Of a stretch of 64,000 nucleotides of DNA, positions 8,196 to 15,535 are shown piece after piece (the first letter of the stretch is position 1; each line of letters starts with the position of its first letter). The notes under the pieces are model-generated. The model was given only the letters and a program-made list of their open reading frames with translations, searched no databases and was not told the origin of the DNA. Source of the DNA: UBA8231 sp036011085 (GTDB lineage Bacteria > Latescibacterota > UBA2968 > UBA8231); contig DASCMS010000057.1 of the NCBI GenBank assembly GCA_036011085.1, forward strand, positions 1-64,000, read 5' to 3'. Made by a program: the position numbers and the translations under genes.

Positions 8196-8972
8196 TTGAT
8201 CCCGATCCGCAGCGCTGCCGAAATCGACAGTATTCGCGCCGCCAGCACCATCGTCCACAGCGTGCAGATAGCGCTGGAAGCCGCCGTCGCGCCCGGCGTC
8301 TCCACACAGCAGCTCGACGAACTGGCGGAGGCGACGATCCGCGATCGGGGCGGCATCCCCGCCTTCAAGGGGTACCACGACTTTCCCTCCAGTATCTGCG
8401 CCTCCATCAATGCCGAGGCCGTCCATGGTTTCCCCCGAGACGAGCCCCTGCAGGACGGCGATGTGGTCTGCGTCGACGTGGGGGTCAAGCTCGACGGCTG
8501 GTTCGGCGACGGTGCCTTCACCATCGGTGTTGGCCAGATATCCGCAGAAGCGCGTCAGCTGCTGGCTACGACCCGCGGCGCTCTCGATGCGGGTATCGAA
8601 GCCGCTGTCGCCGGGGGCCGCCTGACCGATATCTCCCACGCTGTGGAGCTGGCCGCCACAGCCGGCGGCGCCTCCGTCATCCGTGAGTACGGTGGTCACG
8701 GCATTGGCCGCGGCCTGCACGAGGATCCCCATATCCTCAACTACGGTCCCGCTGGCCGGGGGCCACGCCTGAAGGTGGGCCACGTGTTCGCCATCGAGCC
8801 GATCCTCAGCCTCGGTTCCCCCGAGGTCGTGGTCGCCGAGGACGGCTGGACGACGGTGACCACCGACGGCAGCCTCGCCGCCCACTTCGAACATACCGTA
8901 GCCCTCACCGCGGACGGTCCCAGCGTACTCACACTGCCGGCCGGTCAACCCGCCGTCGGCGTGCCTGCCTGA
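8196..8972 (+). CDS. map: Methionine aminopeptidase, type I
   Basis: Removes N-terminal methionine from new proteins using two metal ions. Start is TTG 8196, with GAGGAG 9 nt upstream; no ATG is available before the conserved region. 258 residues starting IPIRSAAEIDSIRAAS. All five metal ligands are visible: Asp in VCVDVGV, Asp in FGDGAF, His in GGHGIGRGLHEDP, Glu in FAIEPIL and Glu in HFEHTVAL. FKGYHDFPSSICASINAEAVHG is the usual substrate pocket. Lacks the N-terminal zinc finger or SH3 extension of longer types. The next gene follows after 20 bp. Confidence 0.95.
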   Translation: MIPIRSAAEIDSIRAASTIVHSVQIALEAAVAPGVSTQQLDELAEATIRDRGGIPAFKGYHDFPSSICASINAEAVHGFPRDEPLQDGDVVCVDVGVKLDGWFGDGAFTIGVGQISAEARQLLATTRGALDAGIEAAVAGGRLTDISHAVELAATAGGASVIREYGGHGIGRGLHEDPHILNYGPAGRGPRLKVGHVFAIEPILSLGSPEVVVAEDGWTTVTTDGSLAAHFEHTVALTADGPSVLTLPAGQPAVGVPA

Positions 8973-8992
8973 CCGGGCAATCCCCGACTCCC

Positions 8993-9748
8993 TTGAAGAT
9001 CACCTTCCTCGGCACCGGGACCTCTGTGGGGATTCCCCGCATCGGTTGCGAGTGCGCTGTGTGCACCTCGACGGATCGACGCAACAAGCGCCTGCGCTGC
9101 TCGATTCTCGTCGAGTACTTCGAGCACGCCATTCTCGTCGACACCCCGCCCGACCTGCGCACGCAGGCCCTGCGCCACGACGTATGCAACGTCGACGCCG
9201 TGCTCTTCACCCACGGCCATGCCGACCACCTCCACGGACTCGACGACGTGCGCGCCTACTGCTTCGGTAAGGAAGAACCGATCCCGGTGTATGGTGATCG
9301 TCCCACCCTCGACCGCATCACCCGGGTCTTCGACTACGCCTTCGATTCGGCCTGGGCCGAGGCGGTGCCGCGCCTGTCGCTGAACATCATCGAGGCGGAC
9401 CTCGAACTCTTCGGCCTGCAGGTCCGTCCCATCCCGATCATCCACGGCCGCCTGCCCGTGCTCGCCTTCCGCATGGGCGGCTTCGCCTACGTCACCGACT
9501 GCAGCGAGATCCCGGAAGAGAGCATGAACCAGCTGCGCGGCCTCGACGTCCTCGTCCTCGGCGCCCTGCGTTACCGGGAGCACCCCACCCACTTCACCAT
9601 CGACGAAGCCCTCGAAGTCGTGGAACAGCTGCAGCCCCGGCACACCTACTTCACCCACATGGCCCACGACCTCGATCACGAAGCCACCAACGACTACCTG
9701 CCCGACCACGTAGAACTGGCCTACGACGGCCTGGCAATCAATGTTTGA
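8993..9748 (+). CDS. PhnP-like metallo-beta-lactamase-fold phosphodiesterase
   Basis: 251 residues with start TTG 8993. Begins MKITFLGTGTSVGIP, then a Cys cluster (GCECAVC) typical of the structural zinc site of PhnP-type enzymes, then THGHADHLHG (HxHxDH), a His in PIIHGRLP, Asp in YVTDCSEIP and FTHMAHD near the end. PhnP hydrolyses cyclic phosphodiesters such as phosphoribosyl 1,2-cyclic phosphate, but members of this group in organisms without C-P lyase have other or unknown substrates, and no phn genes are seen here. Likely cotranscribed with map (20 bp gap). Its stop codon lies in a small hairpin. Confidence 0.85.
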   Translation: MKITFLGTGTSVGIPRIGCECAVCTSTDRRNKRLRCSILVEYFEHAILVDTPPDLRTQALRHDVCNVDAVLFTHGHADHLHGLDDVRAYCFGKEEPIPVYGDRPTLDRITRVFDYAFDSAWAEAVPRLSLNIIEADLELFGLQVRPIPIIHGRLPVLAFRMGGFAYVTDCSEIPEESMNQLRGLDVLVLGALRYREHPTHFTIDEALEVVEQLQPRHTYFTHMAHDLDHEATNDYLPDHVELAYDGLAINV

Positions 9749-10027
9749 GCCCTGCGGGCTCTTGGGAGTTTCGGGCACGCTACGCGTGCTTGAGGGTTTC
9801 GCCAACAGCGCGAAACCCTACCTCGGTGTTTCCGCCGTCGTGTACTCCGGCACGACGCAGAAACGGCGCCACTCCCTCACGGAAAACGGCGCCGCTCCGA
9901 TTTGCTTGTGAATCCCTGCTCGACTCAGTAGCCAGCCAGAATCGAGTTTCGCGCAGTTTGCGAAGCTTGGGATCTCCGACCTATCCGGGAATCCCCCATG
10001 GAGTTTCGCGCTGTCTGCGAAACTCCC
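9747..10027. repeat. Cluster of palindromic REP-like elements between convergent genes
   Basis: The 300-bp gap between the convergent hydrolase and nrdJ genes has no gene and is packed with hairpins. GAGCCC-TGC-GGGCTC is at 9747-9761 (overlapping the hydrolase stop, possible terminator) and GCACGC-TAC-GCGTGC at 9775-9789. AGGGTTTCGC and GCGAAACCCT (7-nt loop) are at 9793-9819; CGTCGTG and CACGACG are near 9836-9857. A related imperfect GAGTTTCGC ... GCGAAGC sits near 9944-9967. GGAGTTTCGC and GCGAAACTCC (7-nt loop) are at 10000-10026. The core GTTTCGC-N7-GCGAAAC thus recurs three times, suggesting a repeat family. A direct repeat AACGGCGCC also occurs twice near 9870-9890. Confidence 0.65.
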
Positions 10028-10058
10028 AAAAAGTGCTAAGCGCTTGCGCTTAGCACTT
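10026..10058 (-). terminator. Rho-independent terminator of nrdJ
   Basis: Arms AAGTGCTAAGCGC (10031-10043) and GCGCTTAGCACTT (10046-10058) form a perfect 13-bp stem with a 2-nt loop. On the minus strand the stem runs into TTTTT followed by GGG. The stem includes the nrdJ stop codon (10050-10052). Confidence 0.85.
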
Positions 10059-12428
10059 CGACCACCCGCAATGCTTGCACGTGAGACAGCTCCCCTCATG
10101 GGCCACCGTCGAGCCGCACTCGGGACAGGTCACCATCGTCTTCGTGCCACCCTCGCTCGCCTGCACCGGGGGTGCGTCGTCCGCGTGCGCCGGGATCTGC
10201 GCCACTACACCACTGGTTCCGCCCTCCCGGCGTTTGACGTAGCGCTCCAGAGCCCGACCGATGGCGTCGGGCGTCGACAGGATGAGTTCGCCATCTTCCC
10301 ACACCGGGCTGGGACCGGAGATGCCCTTCAACTGGCCGATGATCTCCTGCGGATCGATACCGGCACGCAGGGCCAGCGACATGAGGCGGCTGATCGCCTC
10401 GGACTGCGCCGCCGCGTTGCCACCCGCCTTGCCTATGGTGCTGAAGATCTCGCACAGCCCTTCATCGTCCTCGTTGATCGTGACGAAGATGTTGCCCTCG
10501 CCGGTGCGCACGCGCTCGGTAACGCCACGAGTGACGGCGGGACGCTGTCGCGGGTGCAGTCCGCTGCGCCCCTCGACGACAGGAGGCGCCTCGGGGGCCT
10601 CCTCCTTGTCCGAGCGCAGAATACCCTCACGGCTGCCCTCGCGGTACACGGTGACGCCCTTCAGCCCTTCCTTGTAGGCGGTGACATAGATGTCGGCCAC
10701 CGTCTCCACCGAGGTATCCTCGGCTAGATTGATCGTCGAGGAAATGGAACTGTCCGTGTAGCGTTGGATGACGCCCTGCATCTTCACGCGGAAGTACGGA
10801 TCGATGTCGTGTGAGGTGGAGACATATTCGGGCAGGTTCTCATCGTCACCGAACAGGTCGCGCACCAGCGGGTGGTAGACCTTGTATTCGCGGAAGCTCT
10901 CGCCGTCGGATTGCTTCACCCGGCGCGTGTAGCTGGTGCAGAAGATCGGCTCCACACCCGACGACGTCTGCGCCACGATGGAGCCTGTGCCGACAGGCGG
11001 TACCGTGATCAGCGTCGAGTTGCGCAGTCCGTGTTCGCGAATCCGGTCCTGCATCTGCTTCGGCAGGCCCTGGATGAACTTGCTCTTCGACAGTCCCTCC
11101 CAGTCGTACAGCGGGAAGGAGCCCTTCTCCTGCGCCAGATCGATGGACGTCTCGTACGAGTAGTAGCAGATCGTCTGCATGATCTTCTCGACGGCGTCGA
11201 GGGCTTCATCGGAGTCATACTTCATACCCATCTTGACCAGGGCATCAGCGAGGCCGGTGATCCCCAGGCCGACGCGACGATCCGAGGACACGGACTCCTC
11301 GATCTTGTCGAAGGCGTGATTCGGCATGTTGTAGTCGATGACGTCATCGAGGAACCGCGTCGCCACGCGCGTCGACTCGGCGAGATCTTCGTAGTCGAAG
11401 GTGCCGTCATCGTGAACGAACTTGAGAAGATTGAGGTTGCCCAGGTTGCACGCCGTGTACGACGCCAGGGGCTGCTCGCCGCAGGGATTGGTGCTCGTCA
11501 GCGGATTGGCGTACTCGACATTGTGGTACTCCTTCATCGTGTCCCAGAAGATGATCCCGGGCTCGGCGCTGGAGTGAGCGTTGGTGATGATCGTATTCCA
11601 CAGTTCGCGGGCGCGGACGGTGCGATGCACCTTGCCGCCCCAGCGCAGATCGAAGTCGGTGTCATCCATGACCGCCCGCATGAACTCGTGGCTGATGAGC
11701 ACGCTGATGTTGGCGTACTGCACCTTCGTCCGGCTGGAATCATTCTTGATCGTGATGAAATCTTCGATGTCCGGATGGTCGACACGCAGCGTCAGCATCA
11801 GCGCCCCGCGGCGCCCCGCCTGGGACACGGCGTTCGTGCTTTCCGACAACAGATTCATGAAGGCAGTACAGCCCGGTGACGCGTCGACGGTGGCGTTTAC
11901 GGGGGCTCCCTTGGGCCGCAGGATCGACAGGTCAGTGCCCACGCCACCACCGGTGCGGTAGACCATGGCCGACTCGCGCAGACAGCTGTAGATCCCTTCG
12001 AGACTGTCCTCCCTGATGGGGATCACATAGCAGTTCGACAGGGTCGGCTTGCGCTGCGCTTCGTCCCGGCCGGCGCCGTGCATGACGCGTCCGCCGGGAA
12101 TGAACTTGAAGTCGATGAGCAGAGAGAAGAAACGATCGTACCAGGTTTCGGGATCCTCTTCCACGGAAGCCATGGCGCGAGCGATGCGATCCCACATCTG
12201 CAACGGTCCCGTCTCGCCCGGGGCGAGATACTTGTTGCGCAGGACATCGATGGCCAGGTCGTTGTCGCCGTAATAGTCCTCGGCGTCGGCGGCCTGCGCC
12301 AGGACTTCATCGTGACCATTACGCTGGTAGCCATTGCCTTCCAGCTGGGTCAACAGATCCTCCAGACGATGCACCCCTGCGGAGCGGGACTCGGATGCGG
12401 ATTCGGGTGCGGAATGCTCTGACGACAT
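10050..12428 (-). CDS. nrdJ: Adenosylcobalamin-dependent (class II) ribonucleotide reductase
   Basis: Reduces ribonucleotides to deoxyribonucleotides using a B12-derived radical, with or without oxygen. Start ATG 12428 (GGGAGGG upstream) gives 792 residues; the longer open frame is leader sequence. Visible features are PTLSNCYVIP with the first redox Cys, YRTGGGVGTDLS, the radical-site segment STNPCGEQPL, NLGNLNLLKFV, VPPVGTGSIVAQ and SISSTINL. The C-terminal TSCPD-like region and a zinc ribbon (CPECGSTVAHEGSCLTCKHC) with the final Cys pair typify NrdJ. No R2 partner is present, as expected for class II. It lies downstream of nrdR on the same strand but behind a terminator and its own promoter. 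Confidence 0.96.
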   Translation of the reverse strand: MSSEHSAPESASESRSAGVHRLEDLLTQLEGNGYQRNGHDEVLAQAADAEDYYGDNDLAIDVLRNKYLAPGETGPLQMWDRIARAMASVEEDPETWYDRFFSLLIDFKFIPGGRVMHGAGRDEAQRKPTLSNCYVIPIREDSLEGIYSCLRESAMVYRTGGGVGTDLSILRPKGAPVNATVDASPGCTAFMNLLSESTNAVSQAGRRGALMLTLRVDHPDIEDFITIKNDSSRTKVQYANISVLISHEFMRAVMDDTDFDLRWGGKVHRTVRARELWNTIITNAHSSAEPGIIFWDTMKEYHNVEYANPLTSTNPCGEQPLASYTACNLGNLNLLKFVHDDGTFDYEDLAESTRVATRFLDDVIDYNMPNHAFDKIEESVSSDRRVGLGITGLADALVKMGMKYDSDEALDAVEKIMQTICYYSYETSIDLAQEKGSFPLYDWEGLSKSKFIQGLPKQMQDRIREHGLRNSTLITVPPVGTGSIVAQTSSGVEPIFCTSYTRRVKQSDGESFREYKVYHPLVRDLFGDDENLPEYVSTSHDIDPYFRVKMQGVIQRYTDSSISSTINLAEDTSVETVADIYVTAYKEGLKGVTVYREGSREGILRSDKEEAPEAPPVVEGRSGLHPRQRPAVTRGVTERVRTGEGNIFVTINEDDEGLCEIFSTIGKAGGNAAAQSEAISRLMSLALRAGIDPQEIIGQLKGISGPSPVWEDGELILSTPDAIGRALERYVKRREGGTSGVVAQIPAHADDAPPVQASEGGTKTMVTCPECGSTVAHEGSCLTCKHCGWSKC

Positions 12429-12639
12429 GAACGGGACCCTCCCTAGATCGACAAGAAACGGGCAAGAAACGGTAAAAAACGGGCAAAAAAGAGCCCCCGT
12501 TGTCGAACGGCCACTGGGAGCGGGACCCGACAAGACTGGAGCCAGACATACTGTTGAAGTAAGGAAATGTAGCCGGGGAGAGCGGCCGAAGCTGCAGCCG
12601 ACAACCACAACATCTTGTGGCCCTCACGACAGCGATGCG
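12429..12639 (-). promoter_or_regulatory. nrdJ leader region (about 205 nt untranslated)
   Basis: Between the promoter and the ATG lies an untranslated stretch with a perfect palindrome CCACAA-CATC-TTGTGG at 12605-12620, just after the expected transcription start. Three copies of a CCGTTTYTT-like pyrimidine motif (minus strand) lie shortly before the ribosome-binding site, near 12460-12490. No convincing cobalamin riboswitch or NrdR box was found. Regulation by leader structure is possible but unproven. Confidence 0.4.
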
Positions 12640-12669
12640 AATATACAGGCCCACATTCGGCGCTGTCAA
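12640..12669 (-). promoter_or_regulatory. Strong sigma-70 promoter of nrdJ
   Basis: Minus strand TTGACA (12669-12664), 18-nt spacer, TATATT (12645-12640) preceded by TG. Expected start near 12633. It lies between the nrdR terminator and the nrdJ leader, making nrdJ an independent unit. Confidence 0.75.
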
Positions 12670-12708
12670 GGTTTTTGTGTCGCCGCGCACATTTCGTCAA
12701 AAACAGAC

Positions 12709-12752
12709 AAAAAAAGGCCCTCGCAGTCCTCAGGATAGAGGACCGCGAGGGC
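12709..12752 (-). terminator. Rho-independent terminator of nrdR
   Basis: Stem arms GCCCTCGC-A-GTCCTC and GAGGAC-C-GCGAGGGC (14 pairs, one mismatch) around AGGATA, followed on the minus strand by a run of seven T (complement of 12709-12715). It starts 50 bp after the nrdR stop. A textbook terminator. Confidence 0.9.
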
Positions 12753-12801
12753 AGGCCAGCGCCCGTCAACAGGCCTGACGGTCAGTGCATTCGCAAGTGT
12801 C

Positions 12802-13251
12802 TCAGTTCGCCAGTTGTTCCAGTTCGCGGACGAAATCCTGGCGGTCCTTGAACTGTCGATAGACGGAGGCAAAGCGTACGTAGGCGACATCGTTGAGGGC
12901 CTTCAGCCGCCCCATCACGAGTTCGCCGATCTGATGGCTCGGTACCTCCTTCTCGGCCCGATTCCCCAGATCCGCCTCCACCTGATCCATCAACTCCTCC
13001 ATCTCATCGATGGACACGCTCGTCTTGTAGCAGGCCAACTCGATCTTCTTCTGCAGCTTCGCCCGGTCGAAGGGCTCGCGGTTGCCGTCCCGCTTGATCA
13101 CGGTCAACGGCGCATGTTCGATGTATTCGTACGTGGTGAACCGCTGGCTGCAGCCGACACACTCACGGCGGCGGCGGATGGCCTGACCATCTCGGCAGGA
13201 CCGCGAGTCGACCACCTTGTCGTTCTGATTGTTACAGTAAGGACAGCGCAT
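12802..13251 (-). CDS. nrdR: Transcriptional repressor NrdR
   Basis: 149 residues, full family length. N-terminal zinc ribbon with Cys3, Cys6, Cys31 and Cys34 (MRCPYCNNQNDKVVDSR ... RRRRECVGCSQRFTTYE), followed by an ATP-cone (about 49-139: VIKRDGNREPFDRAKLQKKI). NrdR senses ATP/dATP and represses ribonucleotide reductase genes. Its position directly upstream of nrdJ, on the same strand, is the classic arrangement. It has its own promoter after tonB and a strong terminator. The expected NrdR-box pairs were not evident by eye near either promoter. Confidence 0.96.
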   Translation of the reverse strand: MRCPYCNNQNDKVVDSRSCRDGQAIRRRRECVGCSQRFTTYEYIEHAPLTVIKRDGNREPFDRAKLQKKIELACYKTSVSIDEMEELMDQVEADLGNRAEKEVPSHQIGELVMGRLKALNDVAYVRFASVYRQFKDRQDFVRELEQLAN

Positions 13252-13355
13252 GTTCGTCTACGACCTCCGAGAGAACCCCGGGGGTCGGGGTTCGGTGCAG
13301 CGGGGAGTGTCGTGGGGGTGGTCATCCGAGAAAGAGGGGGTGGACAACCGTCCTT

Positions 13356-13384
13356 AATGTAGTGGAAACACCTAGATATGGCAA
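13356..13384 (-). promoter_or_regulatory. Candidate promoter of nrdR
   Basis: Minus strand TTGCCA (13384-13379), 17-nt spacer, TACATT (13361-13356), starting 7 bp after the tonB stop codon. Further downstream a GAACCCC/GGGGTTC hairpin (13273-13293) lies in the nrdR leader. Confidence 0.5.
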
Positions 13385-13390
13385 CTTGCC

Positions 13391-14065
13391 TCAGTTGAGC
13401 TGGAACCGGAAGGGCAGCGCCACCCAGACCTTGACCGGCTTGTCGTTCTGGATCGCCGGTGTGAAGGTCCATTTCCAGGCCGCCTTCCTGGCCGCCTCGT
13501 GGAACACCTCGTTGCCCTTGAGGATGTCCACGGCCTCGACCTTTCCCTTCTTGTTCACCAGCACCTGTACCGTCACGGTACCCGTGATCCCCGCCTTGCG
13601 AGCGATCTCGGGGTATTCCGGCGCCGGGTTCTTGATCGGTTCCGGCTGCTTCTCGACACGCCAGATCTCGACGATCTCCTCTTCCTCCTCCTCGAGATCC
13701 ACGCCGGCAAGATCCGCCAGGGGCGGCGGCGGCGGCAGGTCGTCGAGGCCGAAATCGAGGTCGGTCTCCATGATCGTCGCATCATCCGGGATATCGTCGC
13801 TCTGCGACGCGATGGGTACGACCGGACGGGGCGGCGGCGGCGGTCGGCGTTCCTGCCGCGTTTCCGGGATATCCTCGATCTGGATGATCACCTTCTCGGA
13901 CTTGCTGTAAGCGTCGGCGTCGAGATCGGGGAACAGCACGACGAAGGCCATCAGCAATACCGTCGAGATGCCGAAACAGGACCAGAACGTCCTGGAGTAG
14001 TTCCGGCGCAGATCGGCCTCCGGGGCCTTCAGGCGGACCAGTTCCGCTGGTCTGGTCAGCGGCAT
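13391..14065 (-). CDS. TonB-family energy transducer
   Basis: 224 residues: one N-terminal membrane helix (about 27-46, TFWSCFGISTVLLMAFVVLF), a periplasmic Pro- and Glu-rich stretch (RRPPPPPRP, DDLPPPPPL, EEEEEE) and a C-terminal TonB domain (about 140-224: ARKAGITGTVTVQVLVNKKG, AARKAAWKWTFTPA). It would carry proton-motive energy from ExbB/ExbD to outer-membrane receptors. Its ATG overlaps the upstream exbD stop by one base (TGATG). Last gene of the TPR-exbB-exbD-exbD-tonB operon. No TonB-dependent receptor is in the window, so the substrate is unknown. Confidence 0.9.
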   Translation of the reverse strand: MPLTRPAELVRLKAPEADLRRNYSRTFWSCFGISTVLLMAFVVLFPDLDADAYSKSEKVIIQIEDIPETRQERRPPPPPRPVVPIASQSDDIPDDATIMETDLDFGLDDLPPPPPLADLAGVDLEEEEEEIVEIWRVEKQPEPIKNPAPEYPEIARKAGITGTVTVQVLVNKKGKVEAVDILKGNEVFHEAARKAAWKWTFTPAIQNDKPVKVWVALPFRFQLN

Positions 14066-14478
14066 CAGGAGTCTTTCTCGCGATCGGTGGCAAAGTTGAC
14101 GCGGAGGGCTTCGACTTTCCGCAGTTCCTGGATGACGTCGGAGACGACACCGAACTCGGCCCGACCGTCGGCTTTGACCGATACGATCAGTCGGGGGTTC
14201 GCCGTCAGCTGGGCATGGATGATGGAGCCCACCTGGTCGAGTCCGACGATCCTGTCGTCGATGTTGATCGCGCCGTTGGCCCCGACCCAGACGCTGGTCA
14301 CGTGCCGGCGCATTTCGAGCTTCTCGATCTTTTCGGCGTCGGGCAGTTCCACCGGCAGACCGCGGTAGCGGACGAACACGGTGGAAACCATGAAGAATAC
14401 AAGCAGCAGGAAGGCGATATCGGCCATCGACGCCGTCGGCACGGTGGCACCGACGCGGGATTTGCGGGCGAATCTCAT
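14065..14478 (-). CDS. exbD: ExbD/TolR-family protein, copy 1
   Basis: 137 residues from ATG 14478. Short basic N-terminus (MRFARKSRVGATVP), then one membrane helix with the conserved proton-path Asp in SMADIAFLLLVFFMVSTVF, then a periplasmic domain ending FATDREKDS. Works with ExbB as proton-driven stator for TonB. It lies 5 bp after a second exbD; the two differ clearly in the periplasmic part, suggesting a heteromeric stator rather than a recent duplication. Confidence 0.92.
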   Translation of the reverse strand: MRFARKSRVGATVPTASMADIAFLLLVFFMVSTVFVRYRGLPVELPDAEKIEKLEMRRHVTSVWVGANGAINIDDRIVGLDQVGSIIHAQLTANPRLIVSVKADGRAEFGVVSDVIQELRKVEALRVNFATDREKDS

Positions 14479-14483
14479 CCTCG

Positions 14484-14903
14484 TCAACCCCCTTCCGGTT
14501 CGGCGATCGAGATGCGCGTCGCCCCGGAGAGTTTCAACTCGTCGAGCACATCGACGAAGATCCGGTACGTGGCCCCACGCTCGGCTTTCAGCGACACGAT
14601 GAGCTTGTCGTTGGCCGCCAGCCGCTGCTCGATGCCAGCCCGCAGATTCGGCAGGGCCACCATCGTCAGCTGCTCGTTCTCGAAGAAGGCGATCTGATCC
14701 TGCGCGTTGATCCACACGTTACAGATGTTCTTCTCCCGGACCTGTTTCGTCTCCGCCACCGGGGGCAGATGCAGGGTCAGCCCCTTGTCCTGGTTCATCG
14801 TCGTCGTCACGAGGAAGAAGACGATGAGCAGGAAAGCGATGTCCGCCATCGACGATGTGGGGATCTCCGCGGGAACACGGCTCCCGCGCTTGCGCAGGTT
14901 CAC
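14484..14903 (-). CDS. exbD: ExbD/TolR-family protein, copy 2
   Basis: 139 residues, start ATG 14903 overlapping the exbB stop (ATGA). Same plan as the neighbouring exbD: basic N-terminus, membrane helix with SMADIAFLLIVFFLVTTTM including the conserved Asp, then a periplasmic domain that begins HLPPVAETKQVREKN and closes with ATRISIAEPEGG. Tandem exbD genes after exbB are common in Bacteroidetes-type operons. Confidence 0.92.
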   Translation of the reverse strand: MNLRKRGSRVPAEIPTSSMADIAFLLIVFFLVTTTMNQDKGLTLHLPPVAETKQVREKNICNVWINAQDQIAFFENEQLTMVALPNLRAGIEQRLAANDKLIVSLKAERGATYRIFVDVLDELKLSGATRISIAEPEGG

Positions 14904-15523
14904 GATTCCTTGGCCTTCAGCTCCAGTTCGGTGAGCACGTCGATGAAACCCGCCGTATGCTCCTGCATGTCGGCGATGATCTTGTCGATACGGGAGGCAA
15001 AGAAGTTGTAGCAGAATTGGATGATGATACCGACGACGAGGCCGGCCGCCGTCGTGATGAGCGCCTCGGAAATGCCGCCGGCAACCAGGGACGGCTCGAC
15101 GTCACCGGCGACCTTGATCGCCTGAAAGGCGCCGATCATGCCGCTCACGGTCCCGAGGAACCCGACCATCGGCGCCAGATTGGCCACCGTCGACAGCCAC
15201 ACCATGCCCCGCTCGAGAAAAGCCATCTGTACGGCACCGGCATTCTCGATCGTCTTCTCGACATTGTCGACGCCACGGTGCATGCGCAGCAATCCGGCGT
15301 GGATGACGCTGGCCACCGGGCCGCGTGTCTCCGAGCACAACTCGGCCGCCTGCTTTGCACCACCGTTGCGCAGCGCCTCCTCGAGCTGCTGGAAGAAACC
15401 GGAAGCATCGATCGCTGCCTGTGACAGGGTGTAGAGCCGTTCGAGGGCGATGGCGACACCGAAGACCAGCAGGAAGGCGATGGGATACATCGCCCATCCC
15501 CCGTCATTGAAGAGCTGCACCAT
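14900..15523 (-). CDS. exbB: ExbB/TolQ/MotA-family proton channel
   Basis: 207 residues with three membrane helices: about 10-28 (AMYPIAFLLVFGVAIAL), about 115-137 (LAPMVGFLGTVSGMIGAF) and about 155-180 (ITTAAGLVVGIIIQF). The cytoplasmic loop between helices 1 and 2 and the GFLGTVSGMI signature are typical of ExbB/TolQ. Forms the pentameric channel around ExbD. Follows the TPR gene by 12 bp and overlaps exbD by 4 bp. Confidence 0.94.
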   Translation of the reverse strand: MVQLFNDGGWAMYPIAFLLVFGVAIALERLYTLSQAAIDASGFFQQLEEALRNGGAKQAAELCSETRGPVASVIHAGLLRMHRGVDNVEKTIENAGAVQMAFLERGMVWLSTVANLAPMVGFLGTVSGMIGAFQAIKVAGDVEPSLVAGGISEALITTAAGLVVGIIIQFCYNFFASRIDKIIADMQEHTAGFIDVLTELELKAKES

Positions 15524-15535
15524 GGGAAGCCTCTA

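Noticed and set aside
12429..12640. Cobalamin riboswitch in the nrdJ leader
   Set aside because: A GCCACTG-like B12 box appears only on the wrong strand and the other conserved segments are missing.
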